NCBI RefSeq assembly: GCF_042646065.1
Contig: NZ_JBHRTA010000015.1
Location: 1-14,362 of the forward strand
Direction of reading: 5' to 3'
DNA from: Parapedobacter deserti
GTDB taxonomy: Bacteria; Bacteroidota; Bacteroidia; Sphingobacteriales; Sphingobacteriaceae
Length of the DNA stretch: 14,362 nt
Position 1 is the first letter of the stretch, and every line of letters starts with the position of its first letter. The translations under genes were made by a program, and so were the position numbers. Shown here piece after piece: positions 1-10,700 of the stretch. The notes under the pieces were generated by a model, which searched no databases, had not been told where the DNA came from, and saw only the letters and a list, made by a program, of their open reading frames with translations.

Positions 1-1
1 G

Positions 2-496
2 ACGCTGTATGACGGGGACCGCGAGATCGTGGCGAGGAAGAGCAGCGGCGGCGAGGGGAGGTTTGAGTTCATGCTTGAGCGGGATAGGAGCTACACGGCG
101 CTGGGTCAGAAGGAGAAGTACCACGGGGATTCGGCGCGGGTGAGCACGGTGGGTATCATTAAATCCGATACGCTGGAGGTTGCCCTGCTGCTGGAGCCGG
201 TCTTTGAGGTGGGCAGGACCTTCGAGCTGAAGAACATCTACTACGACTTCGACAGACACAACATCCGGCCTGACGCTGCGGCGGTGCTGGATGAGCTGGT
301 ACGTACGCTGCGCGACAACCCGACGCTGAGGATCGAGCTTTCGAGCCACACGGACAGCCGAGGCAGCGATGCCTACAACATGGCGCTCTCGCAGCGGCGT
401 GCGCAGTCGGCGGTTGANGACACGTTAGCAGCCTTTTTTGCGGATCGCCGCTTCCGAGATCAATATTATATGCCAACGGGTGTTAAATTCGTATGA
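2..496 (+). CDS. OmpA-family (PorE-like) protein, C-terminal fragment, broken at n418
   Basis: This is the 3' part of an outer-membrane-associated protein that anchors to peptidoglycan. The frame is already open at base 2, so the true start lies left of the window. The first ~50 codons read as the end of a carboxypeptidase-regulatory-like beta domain (GRFEFMLERDRSY). Next come the linker LLLEPVFEVGRTFELKNIYYDFD and an OmpA_C-like domain with IELSSHTDSRG and YNMALSQRRAQSAV. These carry the Asp and Arg that bind diaminopimelate in the family. The order resembles PorE-type proteins linked to type IX secretion; that is inferred from memory. Family resemblance stops at codon 416-418, which contains the ambiguous base. 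The last ~50 residues expected of the domain (DYLxxKGI... onward) are missing and replaced by about 25 unrelated codons ending in TGA at 494-496. I read those as non-coding sequence past a junction. G+C is far higher than in the next gene. Family call is firm; intactness and neighbourhood are not. Confidence 0.8.
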   Translation, partial: TLYDGDREIVARKSSGGEGRFEFMLERDRSYTALGQKEKYHGDSARVSTVGIIKSDTLEVALLLEPVFEVGRTFELKNIYYDFDRHNIRPDAAAVLDELVRTLRDNPTLRIELSSHTDSRGSDAYNMALSQRRAQSAVXDTLAAFFADRRFRDQYYMPTGVKFV

Positions 497-529
497 TTTG
501 TTGTAATGTTTTAAGATATCTTTTAAACT
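419..529. other. Gap between junction and response-regulator gene; weak dyad at 508-528
   Basis: This short stretch has no recognisable coding content. Its base composition falls from the G+C-rich OmpA part to AT-rich sequence just before the ATG at 530. A perfect 10-bp palindrome AAGATATCTT (513-522) lies 7 bases upstream of that start, inside a looser dyad GTTTTAA...TTTTAAAC (508-528). It could be an operator or autoregulatory site, but a palindrome this short is weak evidence. There is no Shine-Dalgarno sequence before the ATG, which is usual in Bacteroidota. Confidence 0.3.
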
Positions 530-1174
530 ATGAAACCTAAATTGAGCAGTGTTATTATCGCCGATGATCACGGTATCGTGAGGCGAGGCGTAGCCAATAT
601 TATCCAGGAAAACTGGGGCGCTGTCGATGTTTACGAAGCAAAAACCTTCGAGGAGACCCTACATTATTTAAGGAATCCGGTAGATTTGCTGATCCTCGAT
701 ATCAAGATGCCCGGAGGCAATAACGTTGCGATGCTTGATATGGTTAAAAGCAGGCAGCCAACAACCAAGATTTTGATGTTTTCGTCCTACGATGAGCGGA
801 TATTTGCGCCCCGGTACATGCAGGCCGGTGCAGATGGTTATTTGAACAAGATTTCTGACGACTCAGACATCATAAGCGCCATTCAAACGGTGATAGAGGG
901 GCGCAAGTATGTTAGTGAGCGAATGAAAGATGGTTTGCTCGATTCGTTTTTTGGAAATGGCGAGCAAAGCGTAAATCCTTTAGGTTTATTATCTGACCGC
1001 GAAATGGAAGTGGCCCTTCAACTTTCACAGGGAAAGGGTGTTCTTGAAATCGCTTTAATGATGAATCTAAAAATGGGGACAGTAAGTACGTACAAGGTTC
1101 GCACCTTCGAAAAGCTTGGTGTGAATAACACAATGGAGTTGGTTGATAAATTGAAACTTTATGCTGCGATTTGA
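530..1174 (+). CDS. NarL/FixJ-family response regulator (REC + LuxR-type HTH)
   Basis: This is a 214-residue two-component response regulator, full length for the family. It should be phosphorylated by a histidine kinase and bind DNA as a dimer in the cytoplasm. The receiver domain spans about residues 6-122. It shows the acidic pair D12-D13, phosphoacceptor D57 in LILDIKMPGG, the switch residue S85 in ILMFSSYD, and K107 in GADGYLNK. The LuxR-type helix-turn-helix spans about 152-210 (LSDREMEVALQLSQGK, then a recognition helix in MGTVSTYKVRTFEKLGV). All catalytic residues are present, so it should be active. ATG 530 is the only start giving a complete receiver domain. No kinase is adjacent, so it is an orphan in this window; its partner may lie left of the doubtful junction at 418 or elsewhere. 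It points toward the giant surface-protein gene 424 bp downstream. Control of that gene is possible but only inferred. Its G+C (about 45-50%) is much lower than the OmpA fragment's. Confidence 0.95.
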   Translation: MKPKLSSVIIADDHGIVRRGVANIIQENWGAVDVYEAKTFEETLHYLRNPVDLLILDIKMPGGNNVAMLDMVKSRQPTTKILMFSSYDERIFAPRYMQAGADGYLNKISDDSDIISAIQTVIEGRKYVSERMKDGLLDSFFGNGEQSVNPLGLLSDREMEVALQLSQGKGVLEIALMMNLKMGTVSTYKVRTFEKLGVNNTMELVDKLKLYAAI

Positions 1175-1187
1175 ATGCAGCCGACTG

Positions 1188-1232
1188 AGGTATATCCAAA
1201 AAAAATTTTCTTGTTGAATACCTGTTTTTTTT
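1188..1232 (+). terminator. Candidate rho-independent terminator after the response regulator
   Basis: Thirteen bases after the TGA, AGGTAT (1188-1193) can pair with ATACCT (1218-1223). One base later there is a run of eight T (1225-1232). The stem is only 6 bp and the loop about 24 nt, so it is weaker than a textbook terminator. The T-run can also pair with the A8 at 1236-1243 around a CGT loop. Position and T-tract support it; stem strength does not. Confidence 0.4.
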
Positions 1233-1347
1233 CGTAAAAAAAATGTTACATATTGATAGAATGATCTTTTGGTTAGTCGTATATCGATCTATTTTTCAAC
1301 CATTTATCTGTAAAAAATTAAACTGATTTCGATGTGTATAAATAGAA

Positions 1348-1361
1348 AGACAAGCTTGTCT
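1348..1361. promoter_or_regulatory. Perfect 14-bp palindrome, candidate operator
   Basis: AGACAAGCTTGTCT is a perfect inverted repeat with no spacer, lying 237 bp upstream of the giant gene's ATG in otherwise AT-rich DNA. A site this symmetric suits a dimeric DNA-binding protein. The neighbouring NarL-type regulator is one candidate, but nothing links them directly. By chance a 14-bp perfect palindrome is expected about once in 16 kb, so it is suggestive only. Confidence 0.3.
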
Positions 1362-1523
1362 AATTAATACTACAAACAATATTTTTTTGTTGCCCTAACT
1401 TTACTTTCAGTTCTTCTACCAAAGAATGAAAAACGTAACGCCGCAAATGTCATTACATCGTACTTGTCATAACCGGATTGATATGGATCAGTCTCGCACG
1501 GGAAATGTGCTTATTGGTATACC

Positions 1524-1548
1524 GATTCCCCGCCACCGACGGGAAGTC
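1524..1548 (+). promoter_or_regulatory. Imperfect leader hairpin upstream of the giant gene
   Basis: GATTCCC (1524-1530) pairs with GGGAA-g-TC (1541-1548) with one bulged G and a 10-nt loop, ending 50 bases before the ATG at 1599. No T-run follows, so it does not look like a terminator. It may be a leader structure affecting mRNA stability or translation. It could also be chance in the more G+C-rich block. Confidence 0.2.
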
Positions 1549-1598
1549 AATTTTGGAAAGTAAAAACGCTTATAAGATATTACCCTATTCGTCTACCT

Positions 1599-1769
1599 AT
1601 GAACAATCATCTACAAAACCAATTATTAAACAATTCCTATACGGTTACTTGTGACAATAACGCTAGGTTTCCTAAGAAATTGTCCTTTAAGACAAGGAGT
1701 GTTTATAAGCGTATATGTTTAATGATTGCGGCATTTTGTTGTCTGATAGGACAGTTGGCTTATGGTGCT
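1599..1769 (+). other. Signal peptide with unusually long n-region
   Basis: Residues 1-38 form a long, hydrophilic n-region ending in KTRSVYKR. A hydrophobic core follows (about 39-54, ICLMIAAFCCLIGQLA), and a likely signal peptidase I site AYGA|DF falls after residue 57. This directs Sec export across the inner membrane, as expected before type IX or other outer-membrane export. The core has two adjacent cysteines, but they are not in a lipobox placed for lipidation (no L-x-x-C immediately before the mature end). A TTG at residue 28 would give a conventional n-region and is an alternative start. Confidence 0.8.
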
Positions 1770-4700
1770 GACTTTCCGGTCACCAACACCAACAATGCCG
1801 GACTGGGCTCTCTGCGGCAGGCTATCCTGGACGTAAATGCAGCGGGCGAGGGGCCACATACTATCGTGTTCAATGTGCATGGGCAGATCACGCTGACTTC
1901 TTCCCTGCCCACCATTACGGCAAAAAAGCTGACCATCGACGGGCAGAACAGGATCAGATTGTATTCCACCGGCACCAATTCCGTCATCAACCCCTTTGTG
2001 ATTAACGCAGACAGTGTGACGATACGGAATTTTACGATACAGAATAACGGGGATATTAACGTAGACATTTTCCCTAACCGGACGGGGATCACCATTGATA
2101 ATATTCGCTCCTTCAGCACGGTCGGCAACTTCCTGAATGCATTCATGCGGGTGCAGGGAGCATCCACGGACCTGACAGTGAGAAATATTTATTCCACGGA
2201 TGTGGAGCCTGCCGGACCGAGTCCTTATATCGGGCGGGCGTTTTATTTTACGGGCGGGATGCAGACCAACTTGGTGATGGAGAATATCCAGCTTAGCACG
2301 GCAGGCAATGTGCGCGGGGCTGAAGGTATTGTATTTAGGGATGCATCGGTTAATGGGTTTACGCTGAGCAATAGCAACATCAGCGGCTTTCAAAATGGGA
2401 TAGTTTTCGATAATACTGCGGGCGCAGTAGAAACAGCGAATAATGTGACAATTAGTGATGTGGTGCTGGATAGCCTCTGGGGCGGCGTTTCGCTAGGAAT
2501 TTATTCAGATTTTGTTACGACGAATTTCGAGATCATCCGGACTACGATAGACATGGACGTGGTCGGCACGGATAATGATGGAGACTATGCCATCCGCTTT
2601 GACAATACCACAAATAACGTAACGCTCGAGTCGGTTAATATCAACGAAAATGATATTCATGCGATTTGGTTCAATGGTGCTGCCAGCAATATCACGATCA
2701 ACAATGTCGCCATTGGCAATAGTATGCCGGGTCTGTACAGTGGTAACTCCTATGTCAGGTTTGAAACTACGCTGGACGGACTGAATTTTAGTAATTCCGT
2801 GCTAAACGGGGATAAGCTGGATAATGCGGACAATGCGGATTATGGAATCTTTTTTGTCAGTACGGCATCCAACGTAAACATTAACAACGTTTCTTTTGAT
2901 GGATTTGATGGCGATGGAGTTGTGGCAACCGGCGCGGCATCCAACTTCGAAATTAACAAATGTCGATTTACGAATAGCGTTGACGGTATTGAGTTTGGTG
3001 GCAACTTCCCACGTAGTAATGTAAACATTATTAATTCGTCTTTTTACAATCAGAAGCGGGGTGGCATACTTGTAAACGCTACAAATGCTATAACGGACGT
3101 TGACATTAGGAACGATACCCTGGTGAACAACGCCAACCACGCCATTTGGTTTTACGGCACCGCTGCCGTAACAAATGCGGAGGTGACCGGTTGCGTGATA
3201 CGTGATAATGGCGGCGCAGGTGTGTATAGCGTTGCCTCCAGCAACATTGTGATTACCGATAATTCCATATATAATAACGCAGCTCGGAATATCTTTTTAG
3301 AGACCGGTAACTGTTCCTATACCGCCGCGGCAGGTCGCACGCCAGTACTGGTGTCATCTACGGCGCTGGGTGGGGGGCAGTACGAGATACAGCTTACGGT
3401 GCCCAATATAACGGCGGGCGCACAGTATACCATAGATATCTATGCGAACGATCCGACCACGAACAAAACGAGCGGACAATATTTTGTGACCTCTATCCCG
3501 AACGTCAGCGCTGGTACTTCCACGCAAACGGTTACCTACAATGCAGGCCCGGGTGCCACCGGCCTTGGTTTCTGGACGGCCACTTTGCGTATACCTGCAA
3601 ACACTTGCGGTACATCCGAGTTTGGCAACAGTATACCTATGACCTTTTCAGGTCCTGCCTGCGTGAACGACGGCATCATCGCATGGTACCGTGCGGACCA
3701 GGGAGTGAGTGGTGTAAACTGGGGCGATATTTCCGGGAATGCCAATCATATGACCGTGTCCGGCGATCCGGATAACACCACCGCCTTGGTAAATTTCAAT
3801 CCAGCCATTTATTATGATGGCAATGATGTCCATTTTGTACCTGCTTCGGCAGGTGTCACCGGCGCCTACACCCTTATGGGAATGGCGGAATTGGAAGGTT
3901 CCCAGACCGGGCGCGTATTCGCCAGTTCTGTGGGGAATAAGCTGCTTGGCTGGCATGGAAATCTGGAGAACCGCTTATTTGTGGAAGCCTGGATAAATCC
4001 AGGCAACGCCATCACTACCAAAGGAAAATTATATTCTTTCGAGCGCGCTGCTACCGGGGCTTATGAGTTCCGTAGCAACGGCGCAATGCTGAATACCGGC
4101 GCTACTTCCAATGCGACCGAGTGGAGGCTGACCGTAGGTGGGAACTCTGCCGCTGAGTTCTCGAAAGTGGCAGTGCCGGAAGTATTCATCTATAACCGTG
4201 ACCTGCTGCCTGCCGAACTACAGCGCATTGAATCTTATATGGCCCTAAAATACGGCATCACCCTCAGGGGAGGCACAACGGATTATATTACCAGCGACGG
4301 CACGGTACACATGTACACTGCCGCCAGCAACGCGGGCTTTGGCAAACGCATTACCGGCATCGGCCGCGATGATTGCACCATGCTGAACCAAAAACAGTCG
4401 CTTAGCCAGGATACCGGTATGGTAACGATCGCATTAGGCGATGCCATTGCCTTGTCCAACGCAGCAAACGCTAATGCCCTTACCAACGATAAATCTTTCC
4501 TGGTGTTTAGCGACAACGGGAGCACTACCAATATTTTCACAACGGTATCCGGCACGGAGGTAACACACCGCATGGGCCGCATCTGGAAAGTGCAAAAAAC
4601 GGCGAGCTGGGATGATAGCCAGCAAATAACATTGAAGCTGGATGGCGGAAACCAGGACAACTACCTGCTGATCAGTACCGACGCCGTGTTTGGCACCATA

Positions 4701-7700
4701 ACCCAGGAGTTGAAACTGGACAGCAGGGGCCTTGTTACCCTTTCCTCTGCTGATTTGGCCAACGGCGCCTATTTTACTTTTGGCAAGCAGCAGCGTTTCC
4801 CCGGTGGTGTGGCTACCGATCTACAGGCATGGGTGAAAGGTGATGCGGGCGTCACCGCAGTTGACGGCAAGGCTACTAAATGGACGGATCAGGCGGTGCA
4901 AAGAGAATGGCCGGTGGCCAATGCTAATACGCTTACCTTGGTGCCGAACGCGATCAATTATAATCCGGCCATCCATTTTGCCGGTAATAATTATTTTACG
5001 GTACCGGGTTTTGCACATACCTTTACACAGGGTGAGATATTCTCGGTGCAGTTCTCCACCCTGGCGACCAACTCCACTGTAGCAAACTTTCCCTTCGAGT
5101 TCGGTGGAGACCCTGCCGGCGCCGCGGCACAACATTATCAATATAGCAACGGGTACCACTATACGCATTTTGGTATCAGTTCCCGGCCAGGTTATTCACT
5201 TGGTGGGATTAATATGCAGCGGGCTCACGTATTGAATAACTGGAGCGCTCCGGGCAACTGGGGTGTGAGCTTTGATGGCAAAACGATCGGTAGCAGTACC
5301 ACGTTGACGGTTGATTTTCGGAGAACGACAACCGGTAATATTGCTAATAATGCCATCGGTGCGGGACAAGCTTCTTACTTCACAGGCCGTATTTCCGAAG
5401 TGATCTTGTATAACAGGCGACTGAATGACGACGAGCGGATACGGGTGAACAGCTACCTGGCTTTGAAATACGGATTGACCTTACGTAGTGCAGCAGGGGC
5501 GCTCACCGATTATATCGCCAGTGACGGCAGCACCCAGATGTGGACCGCTTCCAAAAATACCGGTTACGGTGAGCGCATCACCGGTGTCGGTAGAGACGAT
5601 AATGGTACGCTGTACCAAAAGCAAAGCCGATCGCAGGTAGATGGAGCTGTTGTAAGTATTACCACAGGGACCGCCTTTTATACTTCCAATGCAGACAACC
5701 CCAGTACGATCAGCAATGACCTCTCTTTCTTCGCGTTTAGCGATAATGGAAGAGCAGATGCTTATACCGAAGCGGTCACCGGCCTCGATAATATTACCGT
5801 GCGCAGTGCACGCATCTATAAAATAGACCGTACCAACTGGGCCAAAACGATGATGCGGTTGGCGCTGATGGATGCAGACAACTCAACATATCTGTTGTTG
5901 AGCGCTGACGAAACGTTCGGTGCCGGCGACCAGGTTTTCCAGTTGGATGAAAGAGGCCTGGTGACGCTTGACAGCGAGGAGCTGCCAGATGGCGCCTACT
6001 TTACTTTTGGTACTTCACAGGCCGCTCCGGCCGGCGTAGCAGCAGGGCTTGCCGTATGGGCCAGGGCAGATACCGGGATTGTAGGCGGCAACAATGTTAC
6101 GCAGTGGAAAGAGCTGGGTCCCTCCGCACGGGTGTGGCCGAAGATCAACACCGCAGTGGCAGCATGGAAACCGGCATCTTTCAACTTTAACCCCGGCATA
6201 GGTTTTGCCGGCGGAACCTATTTCTCCGTACCTGAATTTGCCACTACCCAATCAGCGGGTGAGATATTCTCAGTGCAGTTCTCCAACCTCGATAACAACA
6301 GCGCTGCCACCCATTATCCTTTTGAGTTCGGCGGAACATACGCGAGCAACCAGTCCGTATATACCTGGAGCAATAGTAACCACTATACCTATTTCGGCTC
6401 CGGCACAGCGCGGCGCAACTTTGCTTATCCGGCTACGGTCAATGTGCGCAATTCGCACATGCTGAATATCTGGAGCGCGCCGAACGACTGGGCAGCCGGT
6501 ATAGACGGCAAGGTGCTGGCGAGTGCAGCAACCAATGCAGTCAGCTTTGTTTCGCCGGCCAGTTTGAAGTATTATATCGGAGCAGGGCATAATGCCATTT
6601 TCAACGGTGATATCTCTGAGGTTATCATGTACTCCCGCAAGCTGACCGATGTTGAACGCCAGCAGGTACAATCATACATGGCGCTGCGCTATGGACTTAC
6701 GCTGGGAGTAGGTACCCCGATGGACTACCTGGCCAGCGATGGTGCCACGAAGATGTGGGATGCTTCCGCTAGCGGCCCTTACGCCAAACATATCACGGGC
6801 ATTGGCCGTGATGACAGGGGAATGCTGTATCAGAAACAATCGGTCAGCGCAGATACCGGTATTGTTACCATAGCCGTTGGCCCCGTTATCGCGGCGTCCA
6901 ACGCAGCCAATACCAGCGTAATTAACAACGATCTTTCTTTTCTCACCTTTGGCGATGATGGCGGTGTCACTACTTACCTGACACCGGTTACCGGTATTGA
7001 TGAGGTGAGCACGCGTATGGCCCGTATTTTCAAGATACAGAAAACCAACTGGGCCGATCAGGATATTACGTTCAAACTAGCTGGTGCAGAAGATGCAGAA
7101 ACCTACCTGTTAGTAAGCAGTGATGAGAACTTCGCTGGGGGCGACGCCGCGTATAAGATGAACGAAGACGGCACCATCACCATCGGCAGCAATTTGCTGG
7201 CCGACAATGCCTACTTCACCTTTGCCCGCCTAACCAGGGGCCCGAATAGCGTAAAAGACGGCATCACCTTCTGGCTTCGTGCCGACGACGGCAGATCTAG
7301 CGGTGGCCGTTGGAGCGACTATAGCAATTTCGGTAATAACGCACTCCAGGGCGTAGTGAACGGTCAACCTGTTACGGATGCCCGCGGCCTGAACTTTAAC
7401 TACAGCCTCGTGTTCGATGGTACCGACGACTTTTTAGATATTAGCACGACCCGTATCGATCCTGCCAACGCTACCGTTTTTGCGGTTGCAGGCGGTTCCG
7501 GACTGAATGCCGCCGGTCGTAACCTGATCAGCAGCGGTGCGGTGGGTTCGGCCCAAGGCATGGAATTCCGTATTGCTGCTAACTTCTTGCAGTACTTGGA
7601 AAATGCGGCAGCGATATCAGCTGTAGCCGGTACTAAAGCGCCGGTAACTGACCGGCCATATATTTTTAGCGCTACGCAGACCAATGGTACTAACGGTGTA

Positions 7701-10700
7701 CGCTTGTTTCAAAACTATGCGCTGGATAACCAGGGTACCATTAACCTAACACCTGCTACGGCCAACCTCGTTTCGATCGGTTCCCGTACTATTGGCGCTA
7801 GGGCGTTGTATTGGATGGGTAAAATAGGCGAGGTGATCGCCTATAACCGGGTGCTCAACGATACGGAGCGGCAGACGGTAGAGTCCTACCTGGCGCTGAA
7901 ATACGGGATTACCCTGAACGCGGGTGATACCGACTACCTCGCTTCCGATGGCAGCGCCTATTGGACAGCTGACCCTGTCTATAAAGACCGCATTACCGGT
8001 ATAGGAAGGGATGATGCAACCGCGCTAAACACCAAGCAGTCGCTCAGTGTTGAGGATGGCGTAGTGACGATTGCCCTGGGCGATCGCTTGGAGCTGACCA
8101 ATGAACAGAACAGCAATATCATTACCAACGATAAATCTTTTCTGGTATTCGCAGATAACGACTTATCTACCACTTCTTATTCCAACACGGTTGCCGGCAC
8201 CAATATAACGCGCCGTTTGCCCCGTGTCTGGCAGGTACAGAAGACCAACTGGGCCGATCAGAACATCACGCTGAAAGCCAATGTAACAGGAACAGACGTA
8301 TACCTGCTGATCAGCGACGATCCTACATTCACCTCTATTGACCAGGAAGTACCGCTGAATACGGACAAGATTATTACCCTAAACAGCAGCCTGCTGCCAA
8401 GTGGCCACTACTTCACCTTCGGCGCCCCTGTGAAATACCCGGGCGGCGTAAGCAGCGGCAACCTGATATGGCTGCGTGCCGATATCGGTACTTCCGCTAC
8501 AAGTGATAATACACCTGTAAGCGGCTGGAATGATCACAGTCCGAACGGAAACGATGTCTCGCAGGCTACAGCAGGCAGCCAGCCCATATATATGGATAAT
8601 GGGGCCAATAACCTAAATTTCAACCCGGTGGTTAGGTTCAACGGTGGTACACATGGTTTGACCGGATCGTCATTCCTTAAGACCGGTACCTACAATGGTG
8701 CAGCCGCGTTCCTAGTGAGCAACCAGGCTAGTTCTGTTGCAACGGTGATTTTTACCGAATCGGCCGGAACCGGCACTCAGTTCACACTGCATGCCACCTG
8801 GTCCAACAATGTCGTTTACTGGGATGCCCCTTATGTCAGTAACCGTATTTTCTACGACGCAGGAAATGTCAATAATCAGACCCTCCTCTGGACCGCTACC
8901 AGCGATCTTACACTCACCGCAAACAAGCAGTCAATTTACCGGAACGGTTTAAATGTTGCTAACGGAAACAATACCAGTACCTTCACGGGTAATAACAGTC
9001 CTTTACAGGTAGGCTACAACGCCAACTCGTATAACGGACGTATGGGTGACCTGATCATTTATGCCAATGCGCTTACACCGCTCGAACAACAGCGCGTAAA
9101 TACTTACCTGGCTATTAAGTACGGTATCACGCTGAACAATGGCGATACCGACTACCTGGCTACTGACGGTACTACAAAAGTATGGGATGCTGCCGCCAAT
9201 AGCGGTTATAAGAATAATATAGCCGGTATAGGTCGCGATGACGCCGAAGACCTGCAGCAGAAACAGAGCCGCAGTATTAATGCCGGCGTGCAGCTGGCCA
9301 TCGGTCTCAATGCCCTGGCAGAAACCAATTCGGACAATGCCAGCAATTTCTCTGCAGACAAAACCTATTTGGTGTGGGGAGATGATGGCGCCAGCACCTT
9401 GTTCAAAACGGCGATCAGCGGCAACCCTGCTGTGAATTACCGCATGAGCCGTATCTGGAAGGTGCAGGAAACAGGCACGGTGGGCAACGTACAGATCGCA
9501 GTGCCCTACGATGCCTTGCCGAATGCAAAAGAAACCTTCCTGGTAGTAAGCGATGATGCTACGCTCGATGGCGCGGACCAGTTCCTGCCGCTAACAGAGA
9601 TCACACTCAATGGCGTAAAGCATTACGCTGCAAGTACTGATTTAACCGACGGACAATACTTTAGCTTTGCTTCTTCGATCAAAGCCCCAGGTGGCGTAGT
9701 GGGGACCAACCTCTGGCTGCGGGCAGATGCAGGTACCTCCAGCACTACAGACAGTACCGCTATCAACGGCTGGACGGATTATGCTTCAGAACTGAACAAC
9801 GCTGTTCAGGCCGCTGCGGCCAGCCAGCCGATATATAAGAACAACGCCACCGACAACGTGAATTTCAACCCGGTGATGGCCTTTGACGGCAGCAACGACT
9901 ATATGGATGTCGCCAGCAACCTGAATATCACGGGCAGCAGTCCATTCACGGTATTCGGCATGGGTACAAGAGCATCCGTAGGCACTCCTGACGGTTTCCT
10001 GAACCAGCAAGGCTCGGCTATAACCGGGAACTTTACCTACTATTGGACAGCTGCAAACAGATTGGTCGCCGCCCCCGTCAATAGAGGCCCAAATGGAATT
10101 GCCAGCAATAATTCCTACGCGATTGCCGGAATACCTTATTTTACTTCAGCTACCCGAAACGGTAACAATTTTGGCATGTATATCAATGGCCTGCCGGATG
10201 GATCCGGCGGGGACGCGGGCTTTGTTCTCACCGAAAATAATTACCGGATTGGTAACCGGGCCGCTTCTGCTGACGTTGCCTTCCACGGAAACATTGGCGA
10301 GATCATCGCCTATGCTAATCCCCTGACCGATGAGGAGATGCAGCGCGTGCACACCTACCTGGCCATTAAGTACGGCATTACCCTGAACAACGGCCTAGAT
10401 GATTACCTGGCTACCGATAACACTAAAATCTGGGATGCTACCGCAAACGCTACGCATAAGAATAATATTGCCGGTATCGGCAGGGATGATGTAGAAGGCT
10501 TAAATCAGAAACAATCCCAGAGCATCAACCCCGGTTTCCAGCCCATAGTGGGCCTTGGCGACATTGCCGAGAACAACCTTGCCAACACCAATGCATTTAC
10601 GGCAGACAAGTCATATTTGATCTGGGGCGATGACGGTGCCAGCACTTCATTCACAACCACCATCACGGGCAACCCTTCCGTAAACACTCGTATGGCACGA

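Larger units (their letters stand above)
1175..1598. other. AT-rich intergenic leader upstream of the giant gene
   Basis: These 424 bases contain no gene I can support. The first part is extremely AT-rich (12 G+C in 1201-1260) and carries the candidate terminator and a perfect 14-bp palindrome (1348-1361). From about 1437 to 1560 the composition becomes clearly more G+C-rich and includes GGTATACC (1516-1523) and an imperfect hairpin (1524-1548). This block may be a structured 5' untranslated region. I looked for the Bacteroidota promoter pattern (TTTG near -33, TAnnTTTG near -7) and found no convincing match, so I do not place a promoter. A 45-codon ORF at 1426-1563 is present but not recognisable. 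Confidence 0.6.

Noticed and set aside
433..452. GCGG-ATCG-CCGC hairpin with a T-run as a terminator for the OmpA fragment
   Set aside because: The T-run precedes the hairpin on the plus strand, so it lacks the T-tract after the stem. The minus strand gives A's after the stem. It is not a terminator in either direction.
1261..1400. Bacteroidota sigma-ABfr promoter (TTTG ... TAnnTTTG)
   Set aside because: Several TTTG strings occur, for example 1268-1271 and 1386-1389, but none has TA at the required spacing, so no promoter is called.
1426..1563. 45-codon ORF beginning ATG AAA AAC GTA on the plus strand
   Set aside because: No recognisable motif, signal peptide or ribosome site, and it ends 35 bases before the giant gene. 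It could be real, but an ORF of this length is expected by chance.
1719..2393. 224-codon minus-strand ORF opposite the beta-helix region
   Set aside because: It is the antisense shadow of the repetitive Asn/Thr/Ile-rich codons. The plus frame continues through it with clear domain structure, and its translation resembles no protein.
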